Assembly (NCBI GenBank): GCA_017650085.1
Contig: JAGCFN010000034.1
Coordinates: 1-43,299 of the forward strand
Direction of reading: 5' to 3'
Length of the DNA: 43,299 nt
DNA from: Bacteroidaceae bacterium
Lineage (GTDB): Bacteria > Bacteroidota > Bacteroidia > Bacteroidales > Bacteroidaceae
The position numbers were made by a program, and so were the translations under genes. The notes beneath the pieces were generated by a model that saw only the letters and a program-made list of their open reading frames with translations, made no database searches and was not told the origin of the DNA. This document shows positions 8,330 to 16,200 of the stretch, piece after piece (position 1 is the stretch's first letter; the number at the start of each line of letters is the position of its first letter).

Positions 8330-8337
8330 CAAAGATA
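8330..8337 (-). promoter_or_regulatory. Promoter -7 element of efp
   Basis: TATCTTTG on the minus strand, followed by C, is a perfect Bacteroidetes -7 element. No TTTG is visible at the expected -33 distance, where the sequence is a run of AAAGATT repeats on the plus strand. Confidence 0.5.
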
Positions 8338-8388
8338 TGAAAAAAAGATTAAAGATTAAAGATTAAGGAATAAAAAAGTTGCCTAATC

Positions 8389-8420
8389 CTTGTGTAAATG
8401 AAAAAAAAGGCTTAATTTTG
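8389..8420 (+). promoter_or_regulatory. Promoter of rpmH
   Basis: CTTG (8389-8392), 20 bp, TAATTTTG (8413-8420). The rpmH ATG lies 46 bp downstream. Confidence 0.6.
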
Positions 8421-8466
8421 CACCCCGAATCATAATGCGCACATAATAATTAAGCAATAAAAAGAT

Positions 8467-8622
8467 ATGAAAAGAACATTTCAACCCCACAACCGTCGCC
8501 GTAACAACAAGCACGGTTTCCGTCAGAGAATGACAACTGCTAATGGCCGCCGTGTATTGGCTTCTCGTCGCGCTAAGGGCCGCAAGAAGCTCACCGTTTC
8601 CGACGAAAGGCACGGTAAGTAA
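8467..8622 (+). CDS. rpmH: 50S ribosomal protein L34
   Basis: The 51-residue, very basic protein starts [19 protein letters not shown] and continues with '[19 protein letters not shown]', the diagnostic L34 pattern (usual length 44-52). It is a structural protein of the large ribosomal subunit. It has its own promoter and is closed by a strong terminator, so it is a single-gene transcript between efp (minus) and the PASTA operon. Confidence 0.97.
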   Translation: MKRTFQPHNRRRNNKHGFRQRMTTANGRRVLASRRAKGRKKLTVSDERHGK

Positions 8623-8646
8623 AGACGATTTTCAACAAAAAGGGAA

Positions 8647-8680
8647 AAGAAGTAAGGGAAACTTTACTTCTTTTTCTTTT
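8647..8680 (+). terminator. Terminator of rpmH
   Basis: AAGAAGTAA (8647-8655) and TTACTTCTT (8664-8672) form a perfect 9-bp stem with an 8-base loop, followed by a T-rich run. Confidence 0.85.
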
Positions 8681-8687
8681 TTATTAC

Positions 8688-8695
8688 TATCTTTG
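8688..8695 (+). promoter_or_regulatory. Promoter -7 element of the PASTA-rluD-ddl operon
   Basis: TATCTTTG lies 30 bp before the ATG at 8726, just after the rpmH terminator. A clear -33 TTTG is not visible in the T-rich stretch upstream. Confidence 0.5.
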
Positions 8696-8725
8696 TCGCG
8701 TAATTATATAAAATGAGTAACGATT

Positions 8726-9376
8726 ATGGCTCTGGAGAAATTCAGAAAGAAACTTTTCAGCCCTTATGTCTATTGGAACCTGATAGCAATGGTGCTTGTG
8801 GGTATAGCTCTCTTCATAGGGCTTTGGGTGTGGATGGTACAATATACCAAGCACGGAGAAGGCGTGGATGTGCCCGACGTGAAAGGCATGCTGATAGGCG
8901 ATGCTGAGTACGCCCTCGACGAAGCAGAACTTGTGACGGTTGTAGTCGATTCGGCTTATGTCCGCAAATTGCCGGCAGGAATCGTACTCGAACAGAAGCC
9001 CTCGCCCGGAAGCAGAGTGAAGTCGGGCAGGGAAATCTATCTGACTATCAATCAGAAGCAGACACCCACCAATACGATTCCCGATATCGCAGGAAACTGC
9101 TCTCGCCGTGAAGCGGAAGCACGCCTGAAAGCTCTCGGATTCAAGATAGGTCCGATGGAGTTCGTTCCCGGCGACCCCGATTGGGTGATTGCCCTCAAAG
9201 TGAATGGTCGTGAGGTCTATACGGGCGAACGAGTGCCAAGTGATGTGCCGATTGTGCTTGTCGTTGGCAATAGCGAGATAGGTAGCGGCGAAGACGAGTT
9301 TGGTGACCTCTTCGGCGATTCGCTGGGTGGCGAAGTCGAGACCGAAGTCTTTGACGGCTACGAGGAGGTTCTCTGA
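8726..9376 (+). CDS. Membrane-anchored PASTA-domain protein
   Basis: The 216-residue protein has a short cytoplasmic start, one transmembrane helix (about residues 17-40) and two PASTA domains outside the membrane. The first spans roughly 45-112 ('GVDVPDVKGMLIGDAEYAL'), the second roughly 113-182 ('NTIPDIAGNCSRREAEARL'). A very acidic tail of about 30 residues follows. PASTA domains bind peptidoglycan or muropeptides, but here there is no attached kinase or penicillin-binding domain. The gene precedes rluD by 2 bp and ddl follows, a conserved Bacteroidetes arrangement suggesting a cell-wall-related role. The ATG at 8726 directly precedes the basic residues and helix; an earlier ATG at 8713 is in another frame. 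Confidence 0.9.
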   Translation: MALEKFRKKLFSPYVYWNLIAMVLVGIALFIGLWVWMVQYTKHGEGVDVPDVKGMLIGDAEYALDEAELVTVVVDSAYVRKLPAGIVLEQKPSPGSRVKSGREIYLTINQKQTPTNTIPDIAGNCSRREAEARLKALGFKIGPMEFVPGDPDWVIALKVNGREVYTGERVPSDVPIVLVVGNSEIGSGEDEFGDLFGDSLGGEVETEVFDGYEEVL

Positions 9377-9378
9377 AA

Positions 9379-10434
9379 ATGACGGAACTGGAGGAAGACA
9401 TACTTCTCGACGACGAGCTTCTGGAGGAACAGTCTGAAGAGCACGAGCATTGGCGTATCGAGGTCGATAAAGGGCAAAACCCTGTTCGCGTCGACAAGTT
9501 CCTCATGGACCACATGCCCGGAACGAGCCGTAACCGTATTCAGAAGGCTGCCGAGGCTGGAAGCATCCGTGCGAACGACAAACCCATCAAGAGCAACTAC
9601 AAGGTCAAGGCTGGCGACATCATCACTCTCGTCCTCGACCATCCGAAGCGCGATTGGGAAATCATACCTGAAGACTTGCCCCTCAATGTGGTCTATGAAG
9701 ATGAAGTCCTGCTCGTCATCAACAAGCCGGCAGGTCTTGTCGTACATCCGGGTTGCGGCAACTATAGCGGAACGCTCGTAAACGCTCTTGCCTGGCACTT
9801 GCGTGACGATAAAGGCTTCGACCCGAATGACCCGACTGTGGGACTTGTGCACAGAATCGACAAGGACACAAGCGGCTTGCTCGTCATAGCAAAGACTGCT
9901 GAAGCAAAGACAGACTTGTGCAAGCAGTTCTTCTATCATACGACTCGTCGGGAGTATAACGCCCTCGTGTGGGGACCTTTCGCAGATGATGAAGGCACCA
10001 TTACCGGCAACATAGGCCGACATGCCAAGGACCGCTTGCAGATGGATGTCTATCCAATGGACGGAGAAGTCGGGAAGCCTGCCATCACGCACTATAAAGT
10101 GTTGGAGCGTTTCGGGCCTGTCACACTTGTGGAGTGCCACCTGGAGACAGGCAGGACACATCAAATCAGAGCGCACATGCGTCACATCGGTCATCCGCTC
10201 TTTGCAGACGAGCGTTATGGCGGGTGTCAAATCTTGAGAGGCGAGCAGACGGCTTCCTACAAGGCTTTCATCCACAACTGCATGGCTTTGTGCCCAAGGC
10301 AAGCGCTTCACGCAAAGACACTCGGCTTCAAGCATCCCACGACAGGGGAGGAGATGTTCTTCTCGTCGGAACTGCCCGAAGACTTCGAGGCTTTATTGAA
10401 CAAATGGAGAGTTTATAGCAAGAATAAAAACTAA
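9379..10434 (+). CDS. rluD: Large-subunit rRNA pseudouridine synthase, RluD family
   Basis: It converts specific uridines in 23S rRNA to pseudouridine (in E. coli RluD, helix 69). The 351-residue protein has an acidic N-terminal extension, an S4 RNA-binding domain at about residues 35-95 ('VRVDKFLMDHMPGTSRNRI') and the catalytic domain from about 100. The hallmark 'HRIDKDTSGLL' carries the catalytic aspartate D161, and 'ETGRTHQIRAHMRHIGHPL' follows. It lies 2 bp after the PASTA gene and 10 bp before ddl, within one operon. Confidence 0.95.
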   Translation: MTELEEDILLDDELLEEQSEEHEHWRIEVDKGQNPVRVDKFLMDHMPGTSRNRIQKAAEAGSIRANDKPIKSNYKVKAGDIITLVLDHPKRDWEIIPEDLPLNVVYEDEVLLVINKPAGLVVHPGCGNYSGTLVNALAWHLRDDKGFDPNDPTVGLVHRIDKDTSGLLVIAKTAEAKTDLCKQFFYHTTRREYNALVWGPFADDEGTITGNIGRHAKDRLQMDVYPMDGEVGKPAITHYKVLERFGPVTLVECHLETGRTHQIRAHMRHIGHPLFADERYGGCQILRGEQTASYKAFIHNCMALCPRQALHAKTLGFKHPTTGEEMFFSSELPEDFEALLNKWRVYSKNKN

Positions 10435-10444
10435 ATAAAACATA

Positions 10445-11434
10445 ATGAAAACAGTAGCAATAGTTTGTGGTGGTGACAGTTCGGAGCATGACGTAAGTAT
10501 GCGTAGTGCAGAAGGAATAGCTTCGTTCATCGATCCCGCGCGTTATATTATATATAAGGTAGAGATTCATGCTGGAAAGTGGGAGGCTCTTCTTCCTGAT
10601 GGCAGTCGCTCGAAGGTCAATAGAGATGACTTCAGCTTCATGCATGACGGCAAGGAAATTCATCCCGACTTTGCTTACATCACCATTCATGGCGCTCCAG
10701 GCGAGAACGGAGAACTGCAAGGTTACTTCGACCTCATTAAGATGCCTTACTCAACTTGTAATGTCCTTGTCGAGGCTATGACTTACGACAAGTTCGTTCT
10801 CAACAATTACATGCGGGCTTTTGGCGTTTCGGTTGCTGACAGTCTGCTCGTTAAGATTGGTCACGACAAAGAGGTGACGGACGAAGATATCGTGTCTCGC
10901 ATCGGTTTGCCATGTTTTGTGAAGCCTTCCAGGGGCGGTTCTTCTTTTGGCACGACAAAGGTCAAGACTCAGGAGCAACTTCGTCCTGCAATTGAGCTTG
11001 CTTTGAAGGAAGGCGAGGACGTGATGGTGGAAGCTTTCATGGGAGGCACTGAGCTGACTTGTGGCTGCTATAAGACGAAGCAGAAGAGTGTGGTCTTCCC
11101 AATCACAGAAGTTGTCTCAAAGAACGAGTTCTTCGACTACGCAGCCAAGTACAACAACGAAAGCGACGAGATAACACCAGCCAGAATCAGCGAACGCCTT
11201 GCAGAACGCGTCTCGAAACTGACATCGATGATTTACGACTTGCTTGGTTGTCACGGCATTATCCGTATCGACTACATTATCACGGAAGGCGACAAGATCA
11301 ATCTCCTCGAGATAAACACCACGCCAGGCATGACCACAACAAGCTTCATCCCGCAGCAAGTTCGTGCTGCAGGCTTGGATATTCGTGATGTTATGACAGA
11401 TATCATAGAAGATACACTTGAAAATGCAAAGTGA
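10445..11434 (+). CDS. ddl: D-alanine--D-alanine ligase
   Basis: It joins two D-alanines using ATP for the peptidoglycan stem peptide, in the cytoplasm. The 329-residue ATP-grasp enzyme shows the N-terminal 'GGDSSEHDVSMRSAEG' loop, the glycine-rich 'KPSRGGSSFGT' nucleotide loop near residue 160, 'VEAFMGGTELT' and the C-terminal metal/substrate motif 'EINTTPGMT'. It lies directly after rluD and overlaps the acyltransferase start by 11 bp, so the two are probably translated in a coupled way. Confidence 0.97.
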   Translation: MKTVAIVCGGDSSEHDVSMRSAEGIASFIDPARYIIYKVEIHAGKWEALLPDGSRSKVNRDDFSFMHDGKEIHPDFAYITIHGAPGENGELQGYFDLIKMPYSTCNVLVEAMTYDKFVLNNYMRAFGVSVADSLLVKIGHDKEVTDEDIVSRIGLPCFVKPSRGGSSFGTTKVKTQEQLRPAIELALKEGEDVMVEAFMGGTELTCGCYKTKQKSVVFPITEVVSKNEFFDYAAKYNNESDEITPARISERLAERVSKLTSMIYDLLGCHGIIRIDYIITEGDKINLLEINTTPGMTTTSFIPQQVRAAGLDIRDVMTDIIEDTLENAK

Positions 11435-12581
11435 ATTTGATGAGATACGCCCCTTTGCAGAGGGCGAGGTAAAGCAAGCCGTCGAGAGTCTTCTTGCCGA
11501 CAGGCAGTTCTCGCGGATGCTGAAAGGCTTTGTGCCTTGGATGCCGAAATGGATGAGGAACGGTCTCATTCGCTTGGCTTTCATTGGCGTCAACACGCCT
11601 TTACAGTTCCAATTGCGCTTCATCAAGCCTGTTCTGAGACGCATCTTGCGCAAATGCAGCACAGGTTATACCTTCGCCTATAGTGGAATAGAGCCAGGTC
11701 CGGAACGTTACACTTTCATCAGCAATCATCGTGATATCGTGCTCGATAGCGCAATCCTCGACCTGATGCTTCATGAGCACAAATTCCCCACAACTTGCGA
11801 GATAGCAATTGGCGACAATCTCCTCATCTATCCATGGATTAAAACGCTTGTCAAACTCAATAAAGCTTTCACGGTTAAAAGAGGTCTCAGTCCGAGGGAA
11901 TTGCTCGAGAGCAGTCAGAGAATGAGCCGCTATATGCATTATGCCATTCAGGAGAAGCACGAAAACATCTGGATAGCACAACGTGAAGGACGTGCAAAAG
12001 ACAGTAGCGACCAGACGCAAGAGTCTCTGCTCAAGATGTTTGCGATGGCTGGAGAAGGTACAGTCATAGAGCGGCTAAAGGAGCTCAACCTCGTGCCGCT
12101 CAGCATCAGCTACGAGTACGACCCTTGCGATTACCTCAAAGCGCAGGAGTTCCAAATGAAGCGCGACAATCCGTCGTTCAAGAAGAGCAAGCAGGATGAC
12201 CTCGACAATATGAAGACAGGCATTTTCGGAAAGAAGGGACGCATCCATTACGAAGCCCGTCCCTGCATCAACACTTGGCTTGACGAGCTGTCGGAACTGC
12301 CTAAGAATGAAGTCTTTGCTGAGATTGCCCGTCGAATCGACCAGCAGATTCATGCCGGATATCAGCTCTTCCCAGGCAATTATGTTGCCCTCGATATGCT
12401 TCAAGGCACTTCAAGCTATACAGATAAGTACACTGAAGAGGAGAAGAAGGCCTTCGAAACCTACTTGCAGAGCCGTATCGACTTGGTGAAGATGGAGAAC
12501 AAGGATGAGGCTTTCCTCAGGGAACGCATCCTGACGATGTACGCTAACCCGGTCGTAAACAAAATGAAGAGTGAAGAATGA
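11424..12581 (+). CDS. Glycerophospholipid acyltransferase (PlsC/LPLAT-like)
   Basis: The 385-residue protein carries the acyltransferase motif 'SNHRDIVLD' (H102 and D108) and, further on, 'WIAQREGRAKDS', which plays the part of the FPEG-type substrate motif. It probably acylates lysophosphatidate or a related lipid at the inner membrane. The spacing between the histidine and D108 is five residues where PlsC has four; D104 is an alternative partner. I prefer ATG 11424 over the TTG six bases upstream. It overlaps ddl by 11 bp and ends on an ATGA junction with the next gene. The last codons repeat as the first codons of that gene owing to a 14-bp duplication. Confidence 0.85.
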   Translation: MQSEFDEIRPFAEGEVKQAVESLLADRQFSRMLKGFVPWMPKWMRNGLIRLAFIGVNTPLQFQLRFIKPVLRRILRKCSTGYTFAYSGIEPGPERYTFISNHRDIVLDSAILDLMLHEHKFPTTCEIAIGDNLLIYPWIKTLVKLNKAFTVKRGLSPRELLESSQRMSRYMHYAIQEKHENIWIAQREGRAKDSSDQTQESLLKMFAMAGEGTVIERLKELNLVPLSISYEYDPCDYLKAQEFQMKRDNPSFKKSKQDDLDNMKTGIFGKKGRIHYEARPCINTWLDELSELPKNEVFAEIARRIDQQIHAGYQLFPGNYVALDMLQGTSSYTDKYTEEEKKAFETYLQSRIDLVKMENKDEAFLRERILTMYANPVVNKMKSEE

Positions 12582-12591
12582 AGAGTGAAGA
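12564..12591 (+). repeat. 14-bp tandem duplication at a gene junction
   Basis: ATGAAGAGTGAAGA occurs twice head to tail (12564-12577 and 12578-12591). The first copy encodes the end of the acyltransferase (MKSEE then stop), and the second encodes the start of the next protein (MKSEE). It resembles the GAAGAATGAAGAG-type simple repeats between genes elsewhere in the window (e.g. reversed at 20191-20221). Confidence 0.9.
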
Positions 12592-13207
12592 ATTTGCTAC
12601 CGCCCCCATTAAAGGGCTGCTTCTGTTGCTTTTAGTTCTCCTTTTCTCCTGCAAAGGGGACGATAGCTCCGACTTCTATCCGAATGTTGTGACTGAGTTC
12701 GCGACTATTCGGACTGATGCTGAAGGCACGATGAAGGAGCTCACGACTGATGACGAACGCACCTATACTATCAAGAATCCGCAGAAAGGATTCAAGAAGG
12801 ACTACAGCTATCGGGTTGTTTGCGGCTTTGTTCGTGAAGGTCAAGCCGTTACGCTCTATCAACTGACGGCAGCCTATTTGCTTGGCGACTCTACCGAACT
12901 TGCCTATGAACCTGACCCAATCAAGGTGACAAGCATTTGGCAATCAGGCAAGTACATTAACATGCATCTCTCGCCACTCACGCAAGGTGGCACACAATAT
13001 TGGGGCTATCGAATCGACGAGACCAGCGACGGAGCCACACATCTCAGCCTTCATCACAGACAGAATGGCGACCCTCAGTCTTACACGCAGAGTGTCTATG
13101 CCAGTCTTTCCTTGGATGGACTCGAGGCAATTCCAGCCGGAAACGATATCGTCCTGCACGTAAAGACCTACAACGGAGAGCAAGTCTGGACTTTCCGAAA
13201 GCCCTAA
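12578..13207 (+). CDS. NigD-like lipoprotein
   Basis: The 209-residue protein has a leucine-rich lipoprotein signal ending in 'LLFSC' (cysteine 25). Beta-rich sequence follows that I recognise as the NigD-like family: an N-terminal OB-like part with 'GFKKDYSYRVVCGF', then a C-terminal part with 'YINMHLSPLTQGGTQYWGYR'. NigD-like proteins are common Bacteroidetes surface lipoproteins of unclear function. The start codon overlaps the acyltransferase stop (ATGA), so it is the last gene of the PASTA-rluD-ddl operon. The first five residues come from a short duplication and may be recent. Confidence 0.75.
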   Translation: MKSEEFATAPIKGLLLLLLVLLFSCKGDDSSDFYPNVVTEFATIRTDAEGTMKELTTDDERTYTIKNPQKGFKKDYSYRVVCGFVREGQAVTLYQLTAAYLLGDSTELAYEPDPIKVTSIWQSGKYINMHLSPLTQGGTQYWGYRIDETSDGATHLSLHHRQNGDPQSYTQSVYASLSLDGLEAIPAGNDIVLHVKTYNGEQVWTFRKP

Positions 13208-13262
13208 AAGACTCGCATCCTAAGTGCTTGAGAATCAGATGGCATGGGCGGATGAAAAACAT

Positions 13263-13416
13263 AACGTGGTTAAAAGCCAAACGTAACGTTGTTAAATCGC
13301 AAACATCTAGTGTGACGATTGCATTTTACTAGTGTGACGTTGGCAATTTACTAGTGTGATGTTTGCATTTTACTAGTGTGACGTTTGCGATTATCACGTG
13401 CCACGTTTGCGAACTA
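13263..13416 (-). repeat. 22-bp intergenic repeat array C (7 units)
   Basis: Seven units begin at 13263 and recur every 22 bp to 13416 without any slip. On the plus strand, units 3-6 start CTAGTGTGACG and continue with TTTGC or TTGGC. Units 1-2 carry AACGTGGTTAAA/AACGTTGTTAAA instead, and unit 7 starts CACGTGCCACG. The core reads GCAAACGTCACACTAG on the minus strand. It fills the gap between the NigD-like gene and the SHOCT-like gene, both on the plus strand. This is the longest array in the window. Confidence 0.93.
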
Positions 13417-13472
13417 GGTTAACCTAATTGAAAAACCAGACACAACTGATTGATTGACGAAACTTAAAAACG

Positions 13473-13817
13473 ATGAAAGAAATTGCTGTTTTACTGGGTG
13501 TCATACTGTTTTCCCTCGTTGTGATTGCCATAAAGCTCAAGTTCAACTCCTTCATTTTCGGAGAAGGCGGACTGCTGGGGCCTGAAGACCATTCCCTCGG
13601 TCATGAGATAAAGAATCTGGTCAAACTGCGTGACCAGGGACTCATAGATGCCTCGAAGTACGAGGAGATGAAGGCCGAGTTGCTGTTGAAATACAATGAG
13701 TTAAGTCATTACGAAGACAAGGAAATCCAGAAGTTCGAGAAGCTGCAAAAGCAGGGCGTCATCACTCCGGAAGAGCTCGAGGACATGAAGAAAAGACTCA
13801 GCAAGTCGAATCAATAG
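13473..13817 (+). CDS. Small membrane protein with two SHOCT-like motifs
   Basis: The 114-residue protein has one N-terminal transmembrane helix (about residues 3-22). Two short helical hairpins follow: 'LVKLRDQGLIDASKYEEMK' near residue 49 and 'FEKLQKQGVITPEELEDMK' near residue 88. These match the SHOCT (short C-terminal domain) pattern of hydrophobic-L-x-x-G-hydrophobic-I/T-x-E-E-hydrophobic. SHOCT motifs are thought to mediate oligomerisation; no enzymatic residues are present. It has no operon partner upstream, because a repeat array precedes it, and mnmA downstream has its own promoter. Function unknown. Confidence 0.75.
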   Translation: MKEIAVLLGVILFSLVVIAIKLKFNSFIFGEGGLLGPEDHSLGHEIKNLVKLRDQGLIDASKYEEMKAELLLKYNELSHYEDKEIQKFEKLQKQGVITPEELEDMKKRLSKSNQ

Positions 13818-13873
13818 CCCTCGCATTCCAAGATAATTCGCCTGAAAGTTGATGATAAGTAAATAAAAAAATG

Positions 13874-13881
13874 TATCTTTG
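13874..13881 (+). promoter_or_regulatory. Promoter -7 element of mnmA
   Basis: TATCTTTG followed by C lies 22 bp before the mnmA ATG. The nearest -33 candidate is a weak GTTG at 13848-13851. Confidence 0.5.
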
Positions 13882-13903
13882 CAGAGCAAAGAGTTAGAGG
13901 AAA

Positions 13904-15001
13904 ATGAATCTTGAATCGATAAAAGGCAGTATCGCCGTTCTCATATCGGGTGGTGTGGATAGCGCAGTCGTTGTCCACCAGCTTTGCCAGGCAGGTTTGA
14001 AGCCCGACCTACACTATATTAAGATAGGTATGGACGGGGAGGATTCATCATGCTCGGCAGAAGAGGACATCGAGCTCTCGCAGGCTACGGCTCGCAAGTA
14101 CGGGCTGAAACTCGAGGTGACCGACCTCCAAAAGGAATATTGGGAACAGGTTGTGGGCTATACTGTCGAGCGAATCAAGCTGGGACTGACGCCCAATCCG
14201 GATGTGATGTGCAACCGTCTCATCAAGTTTGGCGCGTTCGAACAAAGGGTTGGCTGTCATTACGATTATATCGCGACAGGCCATTATGCTACGAACGTCG
14301 AGCGAAACGGGAAGATGTGGCTCGGAACGGCAAAAGATCCGGTCAAGGACCAGACCGATTTCCTCGCTCAGTTAAGCTACGAGCAACTCAGTCATACACT
14401 CTTTCCGATAGGTCATCTCATGAAGGACGAAGTGCGACAGATTGCCCTCGAAGCAAAACTTCCAAGTGCCAAACGCAAGGACAGTCAGGGAATCTGCTTC
14501 CTCGGAAAGATCAATTACAACGACTTCATCCGCCGTTTCATGGGCGAACAGGAAGGCAAAGTCATTGATATCGAGACGGGTAAGGTCGTCGGAAAGCATC
14601 AAGGCTTTTGGTTCCACACCATCGGACAAAGGAAAGGATTGGGCTTGAGCGGTGGTCCGTGGTTTGTCGTGAAGAAGAATGTCAAGAAGAACATCATCTT
14701 TGTGGCGAACGGATGGGACACGCAATTGCAGTACGGACACGACTTCCGTCTTGCCGACTTCCACTATATCACGGAACCTTTGCCTGTTCAAAAAGGCGAA
14801 GAACCCAAGCCAATTCAGTTCAAGGTAAGGCATGTGGACCACTTCATGCCAGGCCTCATCAGCCTTGATGACGAGGGCTATCACATTCATTCCGACGCTC
14901 CCATTCAAGGCATAGCACCAGGTCAGTTCGGTTGCATCTATGATGCCGACGCGACTGTCTGTTATGGAAGTGGCGAGATAAGCATTTACAAGGAAAGATA
15001 A
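13904..15001 (+). CDS. mnmA: tRNA 2-thiouridylase MnmA
   Basis: It installs the 2-thio group on U34 of tRNA-Lys, -Glu and -Gln, using ATP and a persulfide donor. The 365-residue protein has the PP-loop 'SGGVDS' (residues 15-20), the catalytic cysteine in '[13 protein letters not shown]' (C103), the second persulfide cysteine in 'SQGICFLGK' (C198), and '[10 protein letters not shown]' in the central domain. The C-terminal beta-barrel ends near residue 360. It lies 7 bp before the aminotransferase gene. Confidence 0.96.
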   Translation: MNLESIKGSIAVLISGGVDSAVVVHQLCQAGLKPDLHYIKIGMDGEDSSCSAEEDIELSQATARKYGLKLEVTDLQKEYWEQVVGYTVERIKLGLTPNPDVMCNRLIKFGAFEQRVGCHYDYIATGHYATNVERNGKMWLGTAKDPVKDQTDFLAQLSYEQLSHTLFPIGHLMKDEVRQIALEAKLPSAKRKDSQGICFLGKINYNDFIRRFMGEQEGKVIDIETGKVVGKHQGFWFHTIGQRKGLGLSGGPWFVVKKNVKKNIIFVANGWDTQLQYGHDFRLADFHYITEPLPVQKGEEPKPIQFKVRHVDHFMPGLISLDDEGYHIHSDAPIQGIAPGQFGCIYDADATVCYGSGEISIYKER

Positions 15002-15008
15002 GACACAT

Positions 15009-16184
15009 ATGAAATACGATTTTGACGAGATAATCCCTCGCAAGGGAACAGATGCGATAAAGATTGACCGCGTGAAAAATGAGTGCGGAACCGACGACCT
15101 CATCCCGATGTGGGTTGCCGATATGGACTTCCGAACACCTCCTTTCATCTTCAACGCCATTCGTAAACGCCTGGAGCAAGGCATCTTAGGCTATACTTGC
15201 CAGAACCCTCCTTACTACGAAAGCATTTGCCGTTGGAACAAGGAACAGCATGGAATGGATGTCACACGAGAGATGATTTGCTATATTCCTGGGGTTGTGA
15301 GCGGCATATTCCTTGCCGTGCAAGCCTTTACGGAAAAGGGTGACCGCATCCTCATACAGGAACCAGTCTATCATCCTTTCTGTTTTGTGCCCGAAGCTTG
15401 CAAGCGAGAAGTCGTACAATCCTCACTCCGTCGAACGGAAACCTCTTTCGCAATGGACTTTGAGGCACTTCGTCGCGACATAAAAGGCTGCAAGACGATG
15501 ATACTTTGCAACCCTCACAATCCTGCCGGCATTTGTTGGTCGAAGGAAGATTTGCAGCAAGTTGCCCACATTTGCGCAGAAGAAGGAGTTGTTGTGGTGA
15601 GTGACGAGATTCATTGCGACATGGTCTTCAAGGGACACCAGCACATTCCCTTTGCCAGCGTGAGCGAGGAAGCACGTCGAATCAGCATCACTCTTCAGGC
15701 TCCCACGAAGACCTTCAACATGCCGGGCATCGTGGCAAGTCAGGCTATTGTCTATGATGAGAGGCTTCGCCATCAGTATTTCAACTACATATGGGGGACG
15801 GACCAAGACCTCGGCAATGTCTTTGCCTGCGATTGCGTAATGGCTTGTTATAGCGACGAGGGCAGGGAGTGGAAGCAGCAAATGCTCGACTATGTGCAGG
15901 GCAACATCGACCTCGTTGTAAAGCGCTTTGCAGAGGAATGTCCGAAGATCCGTCCCATCATTCCCGAAGCAAGCTTTCTCGTCTTCCTCGATTGCACGGC
16001 TCTGGGTTTCAAGACACAAGGCGAGTTGGAGCATTTCTTTGCCTTCGATGCCAAAGTCGGCATGAACTCAGGCTCGATGTTCGGCAAGGGCGGAACTGGT
16101 TTCATGCGTCTGAACGTCGGTTGTCCCCGTTCTGTAGTGAATGAAGCCATCGACAGAATAATAAAAGCCATAAAAGATATGTGA
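15009..16184 (+). CDS. MalY/PatB-type pyridoxal-phosphate C-S lyase or aminotransferase
   Basis: The 391-residue fold-type I PLP enzyme starts 'YDFDEIIPRKGTDAIKID', with 'PMWVADMDFRTPP' close behind, the signature of the MalY/PatB cystathionine beta-lyase subgroup. The PLP-binding lysine is K234 in 'APTKTFNMPG', and 'SDEIHCDMV' holds the ring-stacking aspartate region. Cysteine/cystathionine C-S cleavage is the likeliest activity; a transaminase role cannot be excluded. It follows mnmA by 7 bp. MnmA needs cysteine-derived sulfur, but a functional link is only a guess. Confidence 0.9.
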   Translation: MKYDFDEIIPRKGTDAIKIDRVKNECGTDDLIPMWVADMDFRTPPFIFNAIRKRLEQGILGYTCQNPPYYESICRWNKEQHGMDVTREMICYIPGVVSGIFLAVQAFTEKGDRILIQEPVYHPFCFVPEACKREVVQSSLRRTETSFAMDFEALRRDIKGCKTMILCNPHNPAGICWSKEDLQQVAHICAEEGVVVVSDEIHCDMVFKGHQHIPFASVSEEARRISITLQAPTKTFNMPGIVASQAIVYDERLRHQYFNYIWGTDQDLGNVFACDCVMACYSDEGREWKQQMLDYVQGNIDLVVKRFAEECPKIRPIIPEASFLVFLDCTALGFKTQGELEHFFAFDAKVGMNSGSMFGKGGTGFMRLNVGCPRSVVNEAIDRIIKAIKDM

Positions 16185-16200
16185 AGATACAATATAGAAT

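Noticed and set aside
13263..13416. CRISPR array
   Set aside because: The 22-bp units are directly adjacent and degenerate, with no unique spacers and no cas genes in the window.
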